Shown piece by piece: positions 46,652 through 54,204 of a stretch of DNA of 54,263 bases. The notes below the pieces were generated by a model that saw only the letters and a program-made list of their open reading frames with translations, searched no databases and was not told the origin of the DNA. Source of the DNA: an uncultured Methylococcaceae bacterium. Its GTDB lineage: Bacteria; Pseudomonadota; Gammaproteobacteria; Methylococcales; Methylococcaceae. The position numbers and the translations under genes are program-made. Location: NCBI GenBank assembly GCA_903859815.1, contig CAIOOA010000005.1:1-54263 (forward strand), read 5' to 3'. Each line of letters begins with the position of its first letter. Within the stretch, counting starts at the first letter, position 1.

Positions 46652-46840
46652 ATGAACAGTAGTGAATTCAAAAGATGGTTGGCATCCAAAGGCTGCACTT
46701 TCGAAACGAAAAAAAGTGGTTCCGGGCATATTATCGTAAGGCTCGGTGACAAAAAATCCGAGATTCCAATGCACGGAGCAGCCAAGGAATTGAAAAAGGG
46801 ATTGGTTGAAGCTGTGAAAAAACAACTTGGTTTGAAGTGA
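46652..46840 (+). CDS. hicA: HicA-type mRNA interferase toxin
   Basis: 62 residues, the usual HicA size. The double-stranded RNA-binding-like fold has the catalytic His26 in SGSGH, followed by 'SEIPMHGAAKELKKGLVEAVKKQLGL', the standard C-terminal helix. HicA cleaves mRNA when not bound by HicB. It precedes the antitoxin by 10 bp. Confidence 0.9.
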   Translation: MNSSEFKRWLASKGCTFETKKSGSGHIIVRLGDKKSEIPMHGAAKELKKGLVEAVKKQLGLK

Positions 46841-46850
46841 GGTGAAACTT

Positions 46851-47276
46851 ATGTTGATCTACCCAGTTATACTCGATCCTGCCGAGGAAGGCGGTTTCGT
46901 AGTTACTTTTCCCGATGTACCCGAAGCGATAACCCAAGGGGATGATGAAACCGAAGCCTTAACGATGGCGCAAGATGCTTTAATCACGATGTTTGATGCT
47001 TATATGCATGACCGGCAAGCGATACCAGAAGCCTCCCCTGTTCATGGGCAAGCTTGCGTAGTCCTTCCGGTAATACTTGCAGGAAAAATCGCGCTATATA
47101 ACACAATGCTGGCTGTAAATATGAATACCGATGATTTGGCTCGGCGTTTGAATATCACTCCAGCGATGGCTGAGAGATTAGTATCTCTACGCTACAAAAG
47201 TCGGATTGAACAAATCGAAAACGCATTAGCCATTTTCGGTAAGCGTTTGGTGGTGGATGTGAGGGAAGCGGCTTAA
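46851..47276 (+). CDS. hicB: HicB-type antitoxin
   Basis: 141 residues from the ATG at 46851, which has GAGG eight bases upstream; a GTG at 46842 is possible. The N-terminal HicB fold is 'YPVILDPAEEGGFVVTFPDVPEAITQGDDETEAL', and the C-terminus has a DNA-binding helix-turn-helix ('TDDLARRLNITPAMAERLVSLR'), so it should neutralise HicA and repress its own operon. Confidence 0.92.
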   Translation: MLIYPVILDPAEEGGFVVTFPDVPEAITQGDDETEALTMAQDALITMFDAYMHDRQAIPEASPVHGQACVVLPVILAGKIALYNTMLAVNMNTDDLARRLNITPAMAERLVSLRYKSRIEQIENALAIFGKRLVVDVREAA

Positions 47277-47318
47277 TTTCAATTTTAATTAGTATCCTTG
47301 ATTAGCAGTCAACGAACT

Positions 47319-48734
47319 ATGACGATGTGGGAGCCAATTAAGCCTGCAAGTGGCACGACTCCAACAGAACGGTCACTGGCACGGTTGTGTGCAAAGACTT
47401 TTCTCCAGCTTTGGTCTTTTCCCAATCTATATCGCGATCAGCGATCATCTTCAACTAGTCGAATAGGCAAGGAATTATGTGACTTATTGGTGGTGTGTGA
47501 CAAACATCTGATAATCTTTTCAGATAAATCGTGCGTATTTCCAGATTCAGGAAACATAGATAAGGATTGGAGCAGATGGTATAAGCGATCCATTCAAGGT
47601 TCAGCTAAGCAAATTGCTGGCGCTGAAAGATGGTTACGAGATTTTCCTAATCTTATATTTCTCGATGAGCAATGTCAGCAACAATTTCCATTTAAACTAC
47701 AACCTTGGAATCAATTTACTGTCCATCGAATAGCGGTCGCACTCAATGCTGCTGATCGATGCCGTAAAGAAATTGGTGGAACTGGAAGCTTATTAATAGA
47801 CCCAAATATTGTCGGAGAGTATCATATAAAGCCAGCCGAAGAAAACTACCAGCCTTTCTCTGTGGGGTGGATTGATCCTAAGCTAGGCTATGTCCATGTA
47901 CTTGATGATATCACACTCGAAATTCTGCTGACGGTTTTAGATACAGTGACAGACTTTGTAGATTATCTTGACAAGAAAGTGGAGTATATAACTTCGGGTA
48001 AATTGCATTGGGCACCAGGCGAAGAGGATCTTTTGGCTATTTATCTCAACAACATTAATGAAGTAGGTAAACACGATTTCCCAAAATTAGTGTCAAACCA
48101 ACGCTTAGTAGTCGATGAAGGTTCTTGGTCAACCTTATGTAATAGTTCTAGTTATCAAGCCAAGTGTATTGCCGATGAAGATAGCATAATCTGGGATTCA
48201 ATTATCGAAGAATTTTCTCAGCATGTTTTCGATGCGACTTTACTTACCGATGGTTCCTCAAATATACAAGATCATGAATTAGCCTTACGCATAATGGCAA
48301 AAGAATGTCGTGTAGCCCGTCGAATTTTGGGAAGAGAGATTTTACAAAATATTCAAAGAGTGAATCGTGACTATATAGGATGTATTAGTATGCAATCACC
48401 AAGTCAACCAGAAATTGGTTATGTATATATACTCTACCCATTTGAAGTATCTATGGATCATAGTCAATACCGTGAGTTTCGCAAGCTATACCTTCAAGAA
48501 TATTGTATTGTTTTTGGATGTATGCACAAGGATATAAAGAAGATAATAGGCATTGCCACTGAGACAGATTTTGGTAACCAAGGACGATCTCACGATTTAA
48601 TATACTTTGAGCCTGGAGACTGGACAACAGAGAAGGAACTCAACGCGAAAGAAATCCAGGAAAGGCGAGAATTATTTATTGAAGGAAAAGCAATTAAACG
48701 TGAGACGATTGAAGCAGAGTATCCAAGCCAGTAG
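47319..48734 (+). CDS. Protein of unknown function, possible PD-(D/E)XK-like N-terminus
   Basis: 471 residues from the ATG at 47319 (a TTG at 47298 and an ATG at 47325 are alternatives; none has a good ribosome binding site). I do not recognise a named family. The segment 'RIGKELCDLLVVCDKHLIIFSDKSC' has the Glu...Asp...x-D-K spacing of restriction-like nuclease folds, followed by 'WSRWYKRSIQGSAKQIAGAERWL', which could complete such a domain. The C-terminal 250 residues have no recognisable motif. The gene is AT-rich, in a patch of toxin-antitoxin modules, and stands alone. A nuclease role is only a guess from motif spacing. Confidence 0.6.
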   Translation: MTMWEPIKPASGTTPTERSLARLCAKTFLQLWSFPNLYRDQRSSSTSRIGKELCDLLVVCDKHLIIFSDKSCVFPDSGNIDKDWSRWYKRSIQGSAKQIAGAERWLRDFPNLIFLDEQCQQQFPFKLQPWNQFTVHRIAVALNAADRCRKEIGGTGSLLIDPNIVGEYHIKPAEENYQPFSVGWIDPKLGYVHVLDDITLEILLTVLDTVTDFVDYLDKKVEYITSGKLHWAPGEEDLLAIYLNNINEVGKHDFPKLVSNQRLVVDEGSWSTLCNSSSYQAKCIADEDSIIWDSIIEEFSQHVFDATLLTDGSSNIQDHELALRIMAKECRVARRILGREILQNIQRVNRDYIGCISMQSPSQPEIGYVYILYPFEVSMDHSQYREFRKLYLQEYCIVFGCMHKDIKKIIGIATETDFGNQGRSHDLIYFEPGDWTTEKELNAKEIQERRELFIEGKAIKRETIEAEYPSQ

Positions 48735-48827
48735 TGTGGTATGTACTTGCGAAGCTCATCAATTGCGATGAAGCTTGTTTTAATTAAAGTTGAGGGGGTA
48801 TCTCTGTCGTTGGCATATCTATTAGCC

Positions 48828-49121
48828 TTAATCGCTTGGATTTTCAGCCAATAACCGATGCCCTTCAAAGACGGTCAGTACGGTTATCCCTCCTTCTCGC
48901 ACCCGGTAAACGATGCGATAAGAACCTAAGAAAACCTCACGCAAATCATCTCGCCCAAACTCCGGGACAATGCGCCCAGCAGTTGGAACCAAGGCGGCAT
49001 TCTTTGCACGAAGGCGAAGCTTTTTCACCCATTCCTTAGCTGCCACGGGTTTATCACGGGCAATATTACGCTGAATGGCTATCAAATCATCAATTGCGCG
49101 TGAAGTCCAACTCAAGCTCAT
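48828..49121 (-). CDS. ParE/RelE-superfamily toxin
   Basis: 97 residues. 'SWTSRAIDDLIAIQRNIARDKPVAAKEWVKKL' and 'GSYRIVYRVREGGITVLTVFEGHRLL' match the ParE/RelE fold. ParE poisons gyrase; RelE cuts mRNA on the ribosome; which applies cannot be read with certainty. The gene follows its antitoxin with an ATGA overlap. Confidence 0.9.
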   Translation of the reverse strand: MSLSWTSRAIDDLIAIQRNIARDKPVAAKEWVKKLRLRAKNAALVPTAGRIVPEFGRDDLREVFLGSYRIVYRVREGGITVLTVFEGHRLLAENPSD

Positions 49122-49399
49122 GTCGGTATTGCTTCCTCCAACAAGCTGTCCAAGTCTTCGTCATCAACCAGCCTTCCCTCTTTTTCATCATTCAAGCCTT
49201 GTCTTACAGCGAAACTGAAGCGGGCGCTTTCATTAAGCCGGTCAAACTCGGCAGGGGACAGCACGACGGCGGCTGGTTTGCCATTTTGGGTGATCACAAT
49301 GGGTCGGTTACTTTGGTTAATGCCCTTAAGCAAAGCAGAAGCATGGGCCTTGAAGTGACCTAGCGGTAAGATGTCTTCGGCAACTTGTAGTTCATTCAT
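49118..49399 (-). CDS. Phd/YefM-type antitoxin
   Basis: 93 residues. 'DILPLGHFKAHASALLKGINQSNRPIVITQNGKPAAVVLSPAEFDRL' is the Phd/YefM fold that binds operator DNA; the acidic C-terminal tail should cover the toxin. It is the first gene of the pair, so antitoxin is made before toxin. Confidence 0.9.
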   Translation of the reverse strand: MNELQVAEDILPLGHFKAHASALLKGINQSNRPIVITQNGKPAAVVLSPAEFDRLNESARFSFAVRQGLNDEKEGRLVDDEDLDSLLEEAIPT

Positions 49400-49746
49400 G
49401 GTTATGGCATCTAATCAAACTAAAATTCAGACCTGAATATAGTCCATTCCATCAGATTTTCCAAGCACTGCGTAGCCAGGTAAGTGTGAGCAAACGGTTT
49501 TATCGCTTGTCCACTCGGAACGGAGCCTTAACCTTGGCAAGGGTGGGCAAGCTAAATCGCTTGCCCATCCAACAATTTGCTAAAATTAACCACCATGTAA
49601 CACCGCATAGACCCCAAGATAGATTGCGTATTCAAGGCATTGCTAGGCACGGAGGAAAACTGCAATCTGCTGGTGCATCTCACGTTATATAATCGTTCCC
49701 TCACTTTGGCAGGAGAACGCAGATTAAATCACTAAAAAGGTATGAC
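49400..49746. other. Intergenic region between two toxin-antitoxin modules
   Basis: 347 bp. It holds the palindrome at 49541-49570. A frame at 49486-49692 (+) has no ribosome binding site or family and is probably chance. The promoters of the Phd/ParE pair (-) and of vapB (+) should lie at its two ends. Confidence 0.5.
49541..49570. repeat. Palindromic, REP-like hairpin
   Basis: GGGTGGGCAAGC (49541-49552), loop TAAATC, GCTTGCCCATCC (49559-49570): a 12-bp stem with one G/T wobble. GGGTGGGCAAGC-type palindromes are dispersed repeats in several proteobacteria, so a REP-like element is plausible. No T-tract follows, so it is not a clean terminator. Only one copy is in this window. Confidence 0.5.
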
Positions 49747-49956
49747 ATGCTCAGTCTAAATATTGAAAAACAACCTGAACTTTTGAAACTGATTCAACAA
49801 GGCCAAGAGATTGTATTGCTTTTGCATGATAACCCAATAGCTAAAATTACCCCACTTAACTCATGCCCTAAACGCAAGCTTGGTTCAGCAACAGGTTTAT
49901 TCAAACTCAACGAGGATTTTGATGCACCATTAGCTGATTTTACAGATTACCAATGA
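49747..49956 (+). CDS. VapB/Phd-like antitoxin
   Basis: 69 residues. 'LLKLIQQGQEIVLLLHDNPIAKITPL' is the Phd-type DNA-binding fold and 'GLFKLNEDFDAPLADF' is the toxin-binding tail typical of antitoxins that precede PIN-domain toxins. Its stop overlaps the ATG of the decayed VapC gene (ATGA). With its toxin dead, it is an orphan antitoxin that could still bind DNA. Confidence 0.8.
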   Translation: MLSLNIEKQPELLKLIQQGQEIVLLLHDNPIAKITPLNSCPKRKLGSATGLFKLNEDFDAPLADFTDYQ

Positions 49957-50321
49957 AATTGTTATAGGATACTCATGCATTTCTATGGCTCATCAATGAT
50001 GATTATGCTTCGTTGCGGGGCAAAGCGGCGGTTGATTTATTTTTAGCCGATGACTCCATGTCCTTTTTGAGTTTGGCGAGTGTTTGGGAAATGGCAATCA
50101 AAATACGTTTGGGCAAGTTCGATCTACAACAACCGTTAGCAGAATTTATCCACCAACAGTTGGAACGCAATCAGATTGAATTGTTACCGATTGGACTGGG
50201 TCATATCGTGCAGACGATGGCGTTGCCCTTTCATCATCGCGACCCTTTTGACCGTTTGTTAGAAGCGCATCCATCCTCGGCACGCCCATCATTCAATTTA
50301 TCAGATATTTTTGGAAATATA
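49953..50321 (+). pseudogene. VapC (PIN-domain) toxin, disabled
   Basis: The ATG at 49953 opens MKLL and then meets TAG at 49965-49967 (codon 5), where VapC proteins normally read L-D-T-H. Reading on in frame gives DTHAFLWLINDD, 'FLSLASVWEMAIKIRLGKF', and 'LPFHHRDPFDRLL', all canonical PIN segments with the expected Asp and Glu residues. After DRLL the normal C-terminus (with the last acidic residue) is lost and an unrelated stretch runs to the DUF433 start. So the toxin carries a nonsense codon and a C-terminal truncation. Confidence 0.82.
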
Positions 50322-50546
50322 ATGAGTTATCTACAAAGAATCACCGTCAATCCGCTGCAATGTGGTGGTAGGCCCTGTATCCGTGGCATGAGGATTCGGG
50401 TCAAAGATGTCCTTGACTTGCTCGCAGCGGGGGCATCAAGGATGGAAATCCTTGAGGATTATCCTTATCTTGAAGATGAGGATATTACGGCGGTCTTGGA
50501 ATATGCGGCAAGTCAATTCGACCATCCTGTGTTGAAGGTTGCCTGA
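50322..50546 (+). CDS. DUF433 family antitoxin-like protein
   Basis: 74 residues from the ATG at 50322 (GGAA nine bases upstream). 'RITVNPLQCGGRPCIRGMRIRVKDVLDLLAAG' and 'EILEDYPYLEDEDITAVLEYA' are the DUF433 signature, a small helix-turn-helix domain. It is paired with a DUF5615 PIN-like gene by a TGATG overlap, the usual antitoxin/toxin order. The upstream reading frame continues in phase from the dead vapC, so a read-through fusion is formally possible but not needed. Confidence 0.9.
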   Translation: MSYLQRITVNPLQCGGRPCIRGMRIRVKDVLDLLAAGASRMEILEDYPYLEDEDITAVLEYAASQFDHPVLKVA

Positions 50547-50881
50547 TGCGCTTTTTGGTGGATGCGGAGTTACCGCCTGCATTGGCGAGAATGCTTGCAG
50601 CCAAAGGATTTAATGCGGAACATGTGTATGATGTAGAGCTTGGCGAAGCGGAAGATAACAAGATTTGGGCTTACGCCAAACAATCAAACGCAATAATCAT
50701 CACCAAGGATGAGGATTTTATCGTGCTTGCCAGTTTTGATTCCAATGGCCCGCCAATTGTCTGGGTTCGTCTAGGTAATACGACGAAACAAGCCTTGCTC
50801 GTTTGGTTTGAACCACTTTTACCCACTATCATATCTTCGTTAGCAGAAGGCAATAAGCTGGTGGAGCTTATCTATCGTTGA
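50546..50881 (+). CDS. DUF5615 PIN-like toxin
   Basis: 111 residues. 'MRFLVDAELPPALARML' with an N-terminal Asp, 'NKIWAYAKQSNAIIITKDEDF' with two acidic residues, and 'IVWVRLGNTT' are typical of the DUF5615 Mut7-C/PIN-like RNase fold. It is predicted to be the toxin partner of the DUF433 gene. Confidence 0.9.
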   Translation: MRFLVDAELPPALARMLAAKGFNAEHVYDVELGEAEDNKIWAYAKQSNAIIITKDEDFIVLASFDSNGPPIVWVRLGNTTKQALLVWFEPLLPTIISSLAEGNKLVELIYR

Positions 50882-50887
50882 AGTACT

Positions 50888-50926
50888 AATTTCTTTACAC
50901 CACGCCTCGCGTGGTGCAAAGAAATT
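50888..50926. repeat. 18-bp inverted repeat (hairpin) after the DUF5615 gene
   Basis: Arms at 50888-50905 and 50909-50926 pair over 18 bp with one mismatch and a 3-base loop (CTC). The core is ACCACGC/GCGTGGT; the outer part pairs TTTCTTT with AAAGAAA. It sits 7 bp after the toxin stop and 25 bp before pyrD, so it may end the toxin transcript in both directions, or be a small palindromic repeat. Confidence 0.6.
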
Positions 50927-50950
50927 ATTCCAATCTATCACTGACACATT

Positions 50951-51961
50951 ATGCTATACGAACTCATCCGCCCCGTACTTTTTCAATTCGACGCAGAAAC
51001 CGCGCATAATCTTGGTTTGACTTCACTGAGATTGGCCGCGAAGCTTGGCCCGTTAAATCCAATGCAGCAAAACCCGGCTGGGAAGCCTAGAACGGTCATG
51101 GGGTTGGAATTCCCCAATCCGGTCGGCCTTGCCGCCGGCATGGACAAGAATGGCGATTGCATTGAAGGCATGGCCGCGCTTGGATTCGGGTTTCTCGAAA
51201 TCGGCACGGTCACGCCGCGCCCACAACCGGGCAACCCCAAACCGCGTATGTTTCGTTTAGTCGAACAACAAGCCGTCATCAACCGCTTGGGCTTCAATAA
51301 TAAGGGCGTGGATTATTTGGTTGAACAGGTCAAGGCACGACGGTCCAATATTCGCTTGGGTATCAATATCGGCAAGAATTTGACTACGGCAGTGGAAAAC
51401 GCTTTGGATGATTATTTAATGGGTTTACGCAAAGTGTATCTCCATGCCGATTACATCGCCGTCAATATCTCCTCGCCGAACACGCCGGATTTGCGCAAAC
51501 TGCAAACCGCAGAGTATTTGGGTGAGTTATTGGGAGGGTTGGAATTGGAACGGGAAAAACTCGCGCAAGAACATGGCAAGCGCGTTCCGATGGCAGTTAA
51601 AATTGCCCCCGACCTTGAGTTGGATGAAATCGCCCCGCTGGTGGATAAGCTGCTCAAGCACAAAGCCGATGCCGTCATCGCCACCAATACCACGTTATCA
51701 CGGGTTGGGGTTGAAGGCTCGCCTTACTCCTCGGAAGCCGGCGGATTGAGCGGCAAGCCTTTGTTTGAACGAGCCACGGAAACGGTCGCCCGTTTCGCAG
51801 AAGTATTACAAGGCGAAATGCCCATCATCGCATGTGGCGGTATTTTCAGCGCAGCCGATGCCAAAGCCAAATTGGATGCCGGGGCGAGTTTAGTGCAGAT
51901 ATACACCGGGTTTATTTATCGTGGGCCGGATTTGATCAAGGAGATTGCTGAGGGTTTGTGA
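50951..51961 (+). CDS. pyrD: Quinone-dependent dihydroorotate dehydrogenase (class 2)
   Basis: 336 residues. N-terminal membrane-associated helices ('YELIRPVLFQFDAETAHNLGL'), 'NPVGLAAGMDKNGD', 'GFLEIGTVTPRPQPGN', 'NRLGFNNKG', and the catalytic Ser in NISSPNTPDLR. The C-terminus carries 'IIACGGIFSAADAKAKLDAGASLVQIYTGFIYRGP' FMN site in shortened form. It oxidises dihydroorotate to orotate and passes electrons to quinone at the inner membrane, in pyrimidine synthesis. Monocistronic in view. Confidence 0.97.
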   Translation: MLYELIRPVLFQFDAETAHNLGLTSLRLAAKLGPLNPMQQNPAGKPRTVMGLEFPNPVGLAAGMDKNGDCIEGMAALGFGFLEIGTVTPRPQPGNPKPRMFRLVEQQAVINRLGFNNKGVDYLVEQVKARRSNIRLGINIGKNLTTAVENALDDYLMGLRKVYLHADYIAVNISSPNTPDLRKLQTAEYLGELLGGLELEREKLAQEHGKRVPMAVKIAPDLELDEIAPLVDKLLKHKADAVIATNTTLSRVGVEGSPYSSEAGGLSGKPLFERATETVARFAEVLQGEMPIIACGGIFSAADAKAKLDAGASLVQIYTGFIYRGPDLIKEIAEGL

Positions 51962-52078
51962 AGGCCGTTTGTCGTGTTCGGCGTCGTAGAACTTCACCCG
52001 GCGCAGCGGGCCGGGGCAACCGTGGCTGCTTTTGGGTGTGGTCAACCTGGACGGTCTGGTCGCAGCGCAAGCCGGTCT
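51962..52078 (-). pseudogene. IS4-family transposase relic
   Basis: On the minus strand the GC-rich 117 bp read GLRCDQTV in one frame and then RLTTPKSSHGCPGPLRR followed by VKFYDAEHDKR in another. Together these match the beta-strand region that precedes VFLTNNF in IS4-type DDE transposases, with a frameshift in between. Resemblance stops at the pyrD stop codon on one side and near 52080 on the other. No terminal repeats are left, so this is a decayed fragment. The composition is clearly higher in GC than the flanks. Confidence 0.6.
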
Positions 52079-52106
52079 CCTTTGATGCTCATATTTTTGT
52101 TATGTT

Positions 52107-52649
52107 TTAACCAATTAGCGATGAATTTTCATAAATCTCTGGGCAGCAGCGGGCTTGGATGATAGTTTTCCAAGCTTCGAGTTTCTGCTGATAGTTTTTA
52201 CCCGCGTGGGCAGGGCTGGTGGAAGGGAGTCGGTGGAAGTTCATCGCATTGGTTTCAAGGCTAGGCAATACATATTTAAAGAAGCACTTTTCCGCCATCG
52301 TCCCATTGAAGAAGACATGCGAAATATTCCGGTGTGTCAAAAAGAATGTCTTGAAATCATTGGGTAAGATGCTGTCTTCGACAATGTCGGCATCAAGGCT
52401 GCCATCACGCGCACAGCAAGCCAACACATCCCAGAGTGCAATTCCAGCCGATTTCAACTTTTCCATTCTCGCCTGATAAGCCAGGTTTGGGTTAGCACCT
52501 ACTAGTTCACCCATAATCGACCAGAAGGCATTACGAGGGTGGGCATAATATTCATAGGCTTTAAGGGATGCCTTGCCTGGCATACTCCCGAGTATCAGCA
52601 CCGTGGCTTGAGGATTTTCGATGGGGGGGAAACTACGGATGTGAGTCAT
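52107..52649 (-). CDS. DNA-deoxyinosine (hypoxanthine) glycosylase, UDG superfamily
   Basis: 180 residues. 'SFPPIENPQATVLILGSMPGKASL' followed by 'YYAHPRNAFWSIMGEL' is the family 6 (HDG) hallmark; 'GIALWDVLACCARDGSLDADI' and the C-terminal 'LPSTSPAH' match the second active-site motif. It removes hypoxanthine from DNA formed by adenine deamination. It converges on pyrD across the transposase relic. Confidence 0.92.
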   Translation of the reverse strand: MTHIRSFPPIENPQATVLILGSMPGKASLKAYEYYAHPRNAFWSIMGELVGANPNLAYQARMEKLKSAGIALWDVLACCARDGSLDADIVEDSILPNDFKTFFLTHRNISHVFFNGTMAEKCFFKYVLPSLETNAMNFHRLPSTSPAHAGKNYQQKLEAWKTIIQARCCPEIYENSSLIG

Positions 52650-52780
52650 GCTAAACCATTACAAATTTATTCTATATTTCACTCCTGAACCTGAATCCCT
52701 GTGGTTGTTTGCCAGTGGCTTGCCCGGTCTATTGTGGTTCCGCTGCAATAGGGGGCAAGCCGGACTATAGATTCAATACG

Positions 52781-53992
52781 TTACGGGCGGCACTGTGGAG
52801 GGAGGTACTTGGGTTCAAGACTCCCTTCACCGCATGACCACGTGACCTGCTCACCATTCACTTGCGGATGCAGGGTAATGGTTTTGCCCGTTAAACCAGG
52901 AGGGGGGCCATCAAAGGTCAACGTGATTGCACCATTCGGCCCAACTTGGATGGATTGCAGATTAGGTGCGCCCATGTTTTCAGTGACTCCAATGTCTTTA
53001 TTCTTCGATGGCCATTTTTGGGATTGGCTGGCGTATTCAATTACTTTTTGTTTAATCGGCTCGGAGGAACTCAAGCCCTCTGCCACCGTTCTGCGCGCCT
53101 CGAAATCTTGATAGGCCGGGATGGCAACTGCCGCGAGGATGCCTATGATGGCGATCATCATCAGCGGTAGCGCTGCCCCAGATCCCACGCCCATACTTGG
53201 GGTGAACAAAGCCAGTAGCCAAGCCCTTAGCCTTCGGCGCGGGAAATTCGGCTCCCGGCCTTCCGTTGTTGCCCTTAGTCTTTCCATGCGTTTGACTAGC
53301 CAAGGATAACTGGCAGTCAACTCATGAAACGACATCCAAAATCCACCCGTTGCGGTGGTTTGATAGACATATTCGTCTATGTCTAAGGTTTCAAATCGCT
53401 TACCGCCAGCAGCCAGTGCGGACAAACCCCGGCAAGCGTCTTCCACATTGGGGCAGCAGGCCAAACCATGCAAGTCTGAGCTATATTCGCGCGCCCTAGA
53501 ATAAGCAGCGCCCAATATCGGCAAAAAATTGCCAGGCGCCAGCACAGGAGCCCAAAACAAATGCTTGCGGTGAATGTGGCCAAGCTCGTGGCCGATATAG
53601 AAATTGATGGCGTTAGGGTGGGCATCCAATGCATCGACGACATCGGAAAATAAAACCATGAAATTTCTACCCCGAAATCGCGTGGCGAAAGCATTGAAAA
53701 TGCCATCCCCGTGTAGCAGATAGATGTCTGGAATTTCCTTGACACCAAGCTTCCGGCAAGATGACACAACCCGGTTGTATAAGTCGGGGAATTGCCTAGA
53801 ACCAACCTGAACGGCAGTGCCTTTTAAATACGATATCAGCCCCGATTGCGCAAACAGATAGAGAATCCACAGGAAAAAAAGCCAAAGCAGTGCCGCACCC
53901 ACAGTTCCCACGATGATCAATGTCCAGAAAATGATCGAAATGACTAGAGAAATGACGAATAATGGTCGTTCATGCTTGTAGACGAGATTCAT
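52781..53992 (-). CDS. M48 family metallopeptidase fused to a type IV pilin-like C-terminal domain
   Basis: 403 residues from the ATG at 53992, which has GGAG six bases upstream; the frame extending to 54070 is longer than needed. Two membrane segments (about 11-30 and 32-52), then an M48 peptidase domain with HELGH (135-139) and the third zinc ligand in REYSSD (Glu169). After about residue 270 comes 'LPLMMIAIIGILAAVAIPAYQDFEARR', the hydrophobic helix of type IV pilins, and a globular pilin-like domain with two Cys near the end. M48 proteases act at the inner membrane in protein quality control; a pilin-like module on one is unusual and its purpose is not known. Confidence 0.8.
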   Translation of the reverse strand: MNLVYKHERPLFVISLVISIIFWTLIIVGTVGAALLWLFFLWILYLFAQSGLISYLKGTAVQVGSRQFPDLYNRVVSSCRKLGVKEIPDIYLLHGDGIFNAFATRFRGRNFMVLFSDVVDALDAHPNAINFYIGHELGHIHRKHLFWAPVLAPGNFLPILGAAYSRAREYSSDLHGLACCPNVEDACRGLSALAAGGKRFETLDIDEYVYQTTATGGFWMSFHELTASYPWLVKRMERLRATTEGREPNFPRRRLRAWLLALFTPSMGVGSGAALPLMMIAIIGILAAVAIPAYQDFEARRTVAEGLSSSEPIKQKVIEYASQSQKWPSKNKDIGVTENMGAPNLQSIQVGPNGAITLTFDGPPPGLTGKTITLHPQVNGEQVTWSCGEGSLEPKYLPPQCRP

Positions 53993-54204
53993 ATCGACTC
54001 CTTGAAAGGATTTACCAAGCGTTTCACCCTGTTTTATTGATGGGTTTGAAACACGCACAGCATAAGGCATAACTGAGTTTTCTGAAAGTATGCTATGGCG
54101 GTGGCTTCATTATTTTTTCCGTTTAACTCGATCTTCAAGTTTTTAGAGGGTTTCACCCACTTGAAATCAGACGGAAAGTATAATCGTCATTTTCCGAAGA
54201 TTGA

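Noticed and set aside
49486-49692. 68-codon frame between toxin-antitoxin modules
   Set aside because: It contains the palindrome, lacks a ribosome binding site, and its residues look random.
50013-50546. A single 177-residue PIN-DUF433 fusion protein
   Set aside because: The frame opens with a TTG in the middle of a PIN domain whose true start lies upstream beyond a stop codon; DUF433 has its own ATG at 50322, so this is read-through of a pseudogene into a separate gene.
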